A DNA stretch of 14,948 bases from an uncultured Phascolarctobacterium sp. (lineage in GTDB: Bacteria; Bacillota; Negativicutes; Acidaminococcales; Acidaminococcaceae), in assembly GCA_900552855.1 (NCBI GenBank), contig USBG01000032.1, forward strand, positions 1 to 14,948. Reading direction: 5' to 3'. Both the position numbers and the translations under genes were made by a program. Positions 14,289 to 14,948 of the stretch are shown here, piece by piece (position 1 is the first letter of the stretch; each line of letters starts with the position of its first letter). Below the pieces are notes generated by a model. The model ran no database searches and had not been told where the DNA came from. It was given only the letters and a program-made list of their open reading frames with translations.

Positions 14289-14948
14289 ATGGCTCGTTTA
14301 GTTGGTAATGATGGTGTACGTGGTGTTGCTAACGTGGAGCTTACTCCCGAGCTGGCCTTTAAATTAGGCTTTGCAGCAGCTACTTATTTTGGTAGAGAGG
14401 TGTCCAACCCTAAGCTGATTATTGGACGTGATACTCGTCGTAGTGGTCAAATGCTGGAATGCGCTTTATGCGCAGGTATTTGTGCAGCAGGTGGCAATGC
14501 ACATATCTTAGGCGTTATGCCTACTCCTGCAGTTTCCTTCTTGACCAGTGTGGTTGGTGCAAACGCAGGCGTGGTTATTTCAGCATCTCACAATCCCTTT
14601 GAGGATAATGGTATTAAATTCTTCTCTCAAACAGGTCACAAGCTGCCTGATGCAGTAGAGGATGAAATTGCTGAAATTGTGGCAGCTCCCATTGACTACA
14701 CTAAAACCGTTCGTGGTAGCAGCGTAGGTCAGGTTATTTATGAACATGGTATGGCAGAGCTGTACATTAAGCATGTAATTAGCACAGCATATACTAAGCT
14801 GGATGGTTTAAAGGTTGTTATGGACTGCTCCAATGGCGCCAATAGCGAAATTGCTCCGATAATTTTGCGTAGTCTGGGTGCTGAAGTGGTTACTATTTTC
14901 AATGAGCCTAACGGTACCAACATTAACAATGGCTGCGGCTCCACCCAT
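14289..14948 (+). CDS. glmM: Phosphoglucosamine mutase, N-terminal 220 codons (cut by window edge)
   Basis: GlmM converts glucosamine-6-phosphate to glucosamine-1-phosphate for UDP-GlcNAc and peptidoglycan synthesis. The frame is open from the ATG at 14289 to the end of the window, covering about half of the usual 450 residues. The catalytic phosphoserine is Ser100 in VVISASHNPFEDNGIKFF. GRDTRRSG (46-53) and DCSNGANS, the start of domain 2, are also typical. An AGGAGGAATTG ribosome binding site precedes the start. In the near-invariant N-terminal motif GTDGVRG, the threonine is replaced by asparagine (Asn7, VGNDGVRGVAN). Linkage of glmM to cdaA-cdaR is conserved in Bacillota, and in B. subtilis and Lactococcus GlmM binds and inhibits CdaA. 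Confidence 0.95.
   Translation, partial: MARLVGNDGVRGVANVELTPELAFKLGFAAATYFGREVSNPKLIIGRDTRRSGQMLECALCAGICAAGGNAHILGVMPTPAVSFLTSVVGANAGVVISASHNPFEDNGIKFFSQTGHKLPDAVEDEIAEIVAAPIDYTKTVRGSSVGQVIYEHGMAELYIKHVISTAYTKLDGLKVVMDCSNGANSEIAPIILRSLGAEVVTIFNEPNGTNINNGCGSTH

Overview
The window is an ordinary chromosomal segment of a low-to-moderate GC bacterium. The AT-rich intergenic DNA, strong GGAGG-type ribosome binding sites, sigma-A-like promoters and the cdaA-cdaR-glmM order all point to Bacillota. The protein sequences and the argCJBDF / argGH layout look most like Negativicutes (Phascolarctobacterium / Acidaminococcus / Selenomonad type). That placement comes from recognition only and was not computed.

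Left end (1-1477), minus strand: the 5' part of an ECF-transporter S component (1-239) lies downstream of a free-standing GT51 peptidoglycan glycosyltransferase (555-1415). Between them are 315 bases without a gene, containing several GCAGC/GCTGC inverted segments and one strong intrinsic terminator or attenuator. A promoter for the glycosyltransferase faces left at 1449-1477. The 573-base divergent spacer that follows contains a short reading frame resembling the C-terminal tail of a Liv/LptB-type ABC ATPase, possibly a gene relic.

Middle (1933-10786), plus strand: a complete set of genes for arginine synthesis from glutamate by the acetyl-recycling route. argC, argJ, argB, argD and argF form one unit. 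argG and argH form a second unit with a 1-base overlap. ArgJ recycles the acetyl group from acetylornithine to glutamate, and ArgB, ArgC and ArgD make acetylornithine. ArgF then makes citrulline, and ArgG and ArgH convert it to arginine. argR and carAB are not in the window. Both promoters carry the same arrangement: two degenerate 18-bp ARG boxes separated by exactly 3 bp, covering the -35/-10/+1 region. This is the classical ArgR operator geometry and predicts that both units are repressed together by arginine. Intrinsic terminators follow argF (330 bases after its stop) and argH.

Right end (10835-14948), plus strand: an extended -10 promoter starts a tightly packed unit of cdaA (c-di-AMP synthase), cdaR (YbbR-repeat regulator, ATGA overlap), a COG2509-type FAD-dependent dehydrogenase (20-base overlap) and glmM (phosphoglucosamine mutase, cut by the window edge). 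This is the conserved Bacillota c-di-AMP / cell-wall-precursor module with an uncharacterised flavoprotein inserted before glmM.

I found no mobile element, CRISPR array, tRNA or rRNA, and no clearly novel multi-gene system. The most useful observations are the paired ARG boxes, the possible attenuator before the ECF gene, the ABC-ATPase-like relic, the flavoprotein in the c-di-AMP operon and an unusual residue in the GlmM N-terminal motif.
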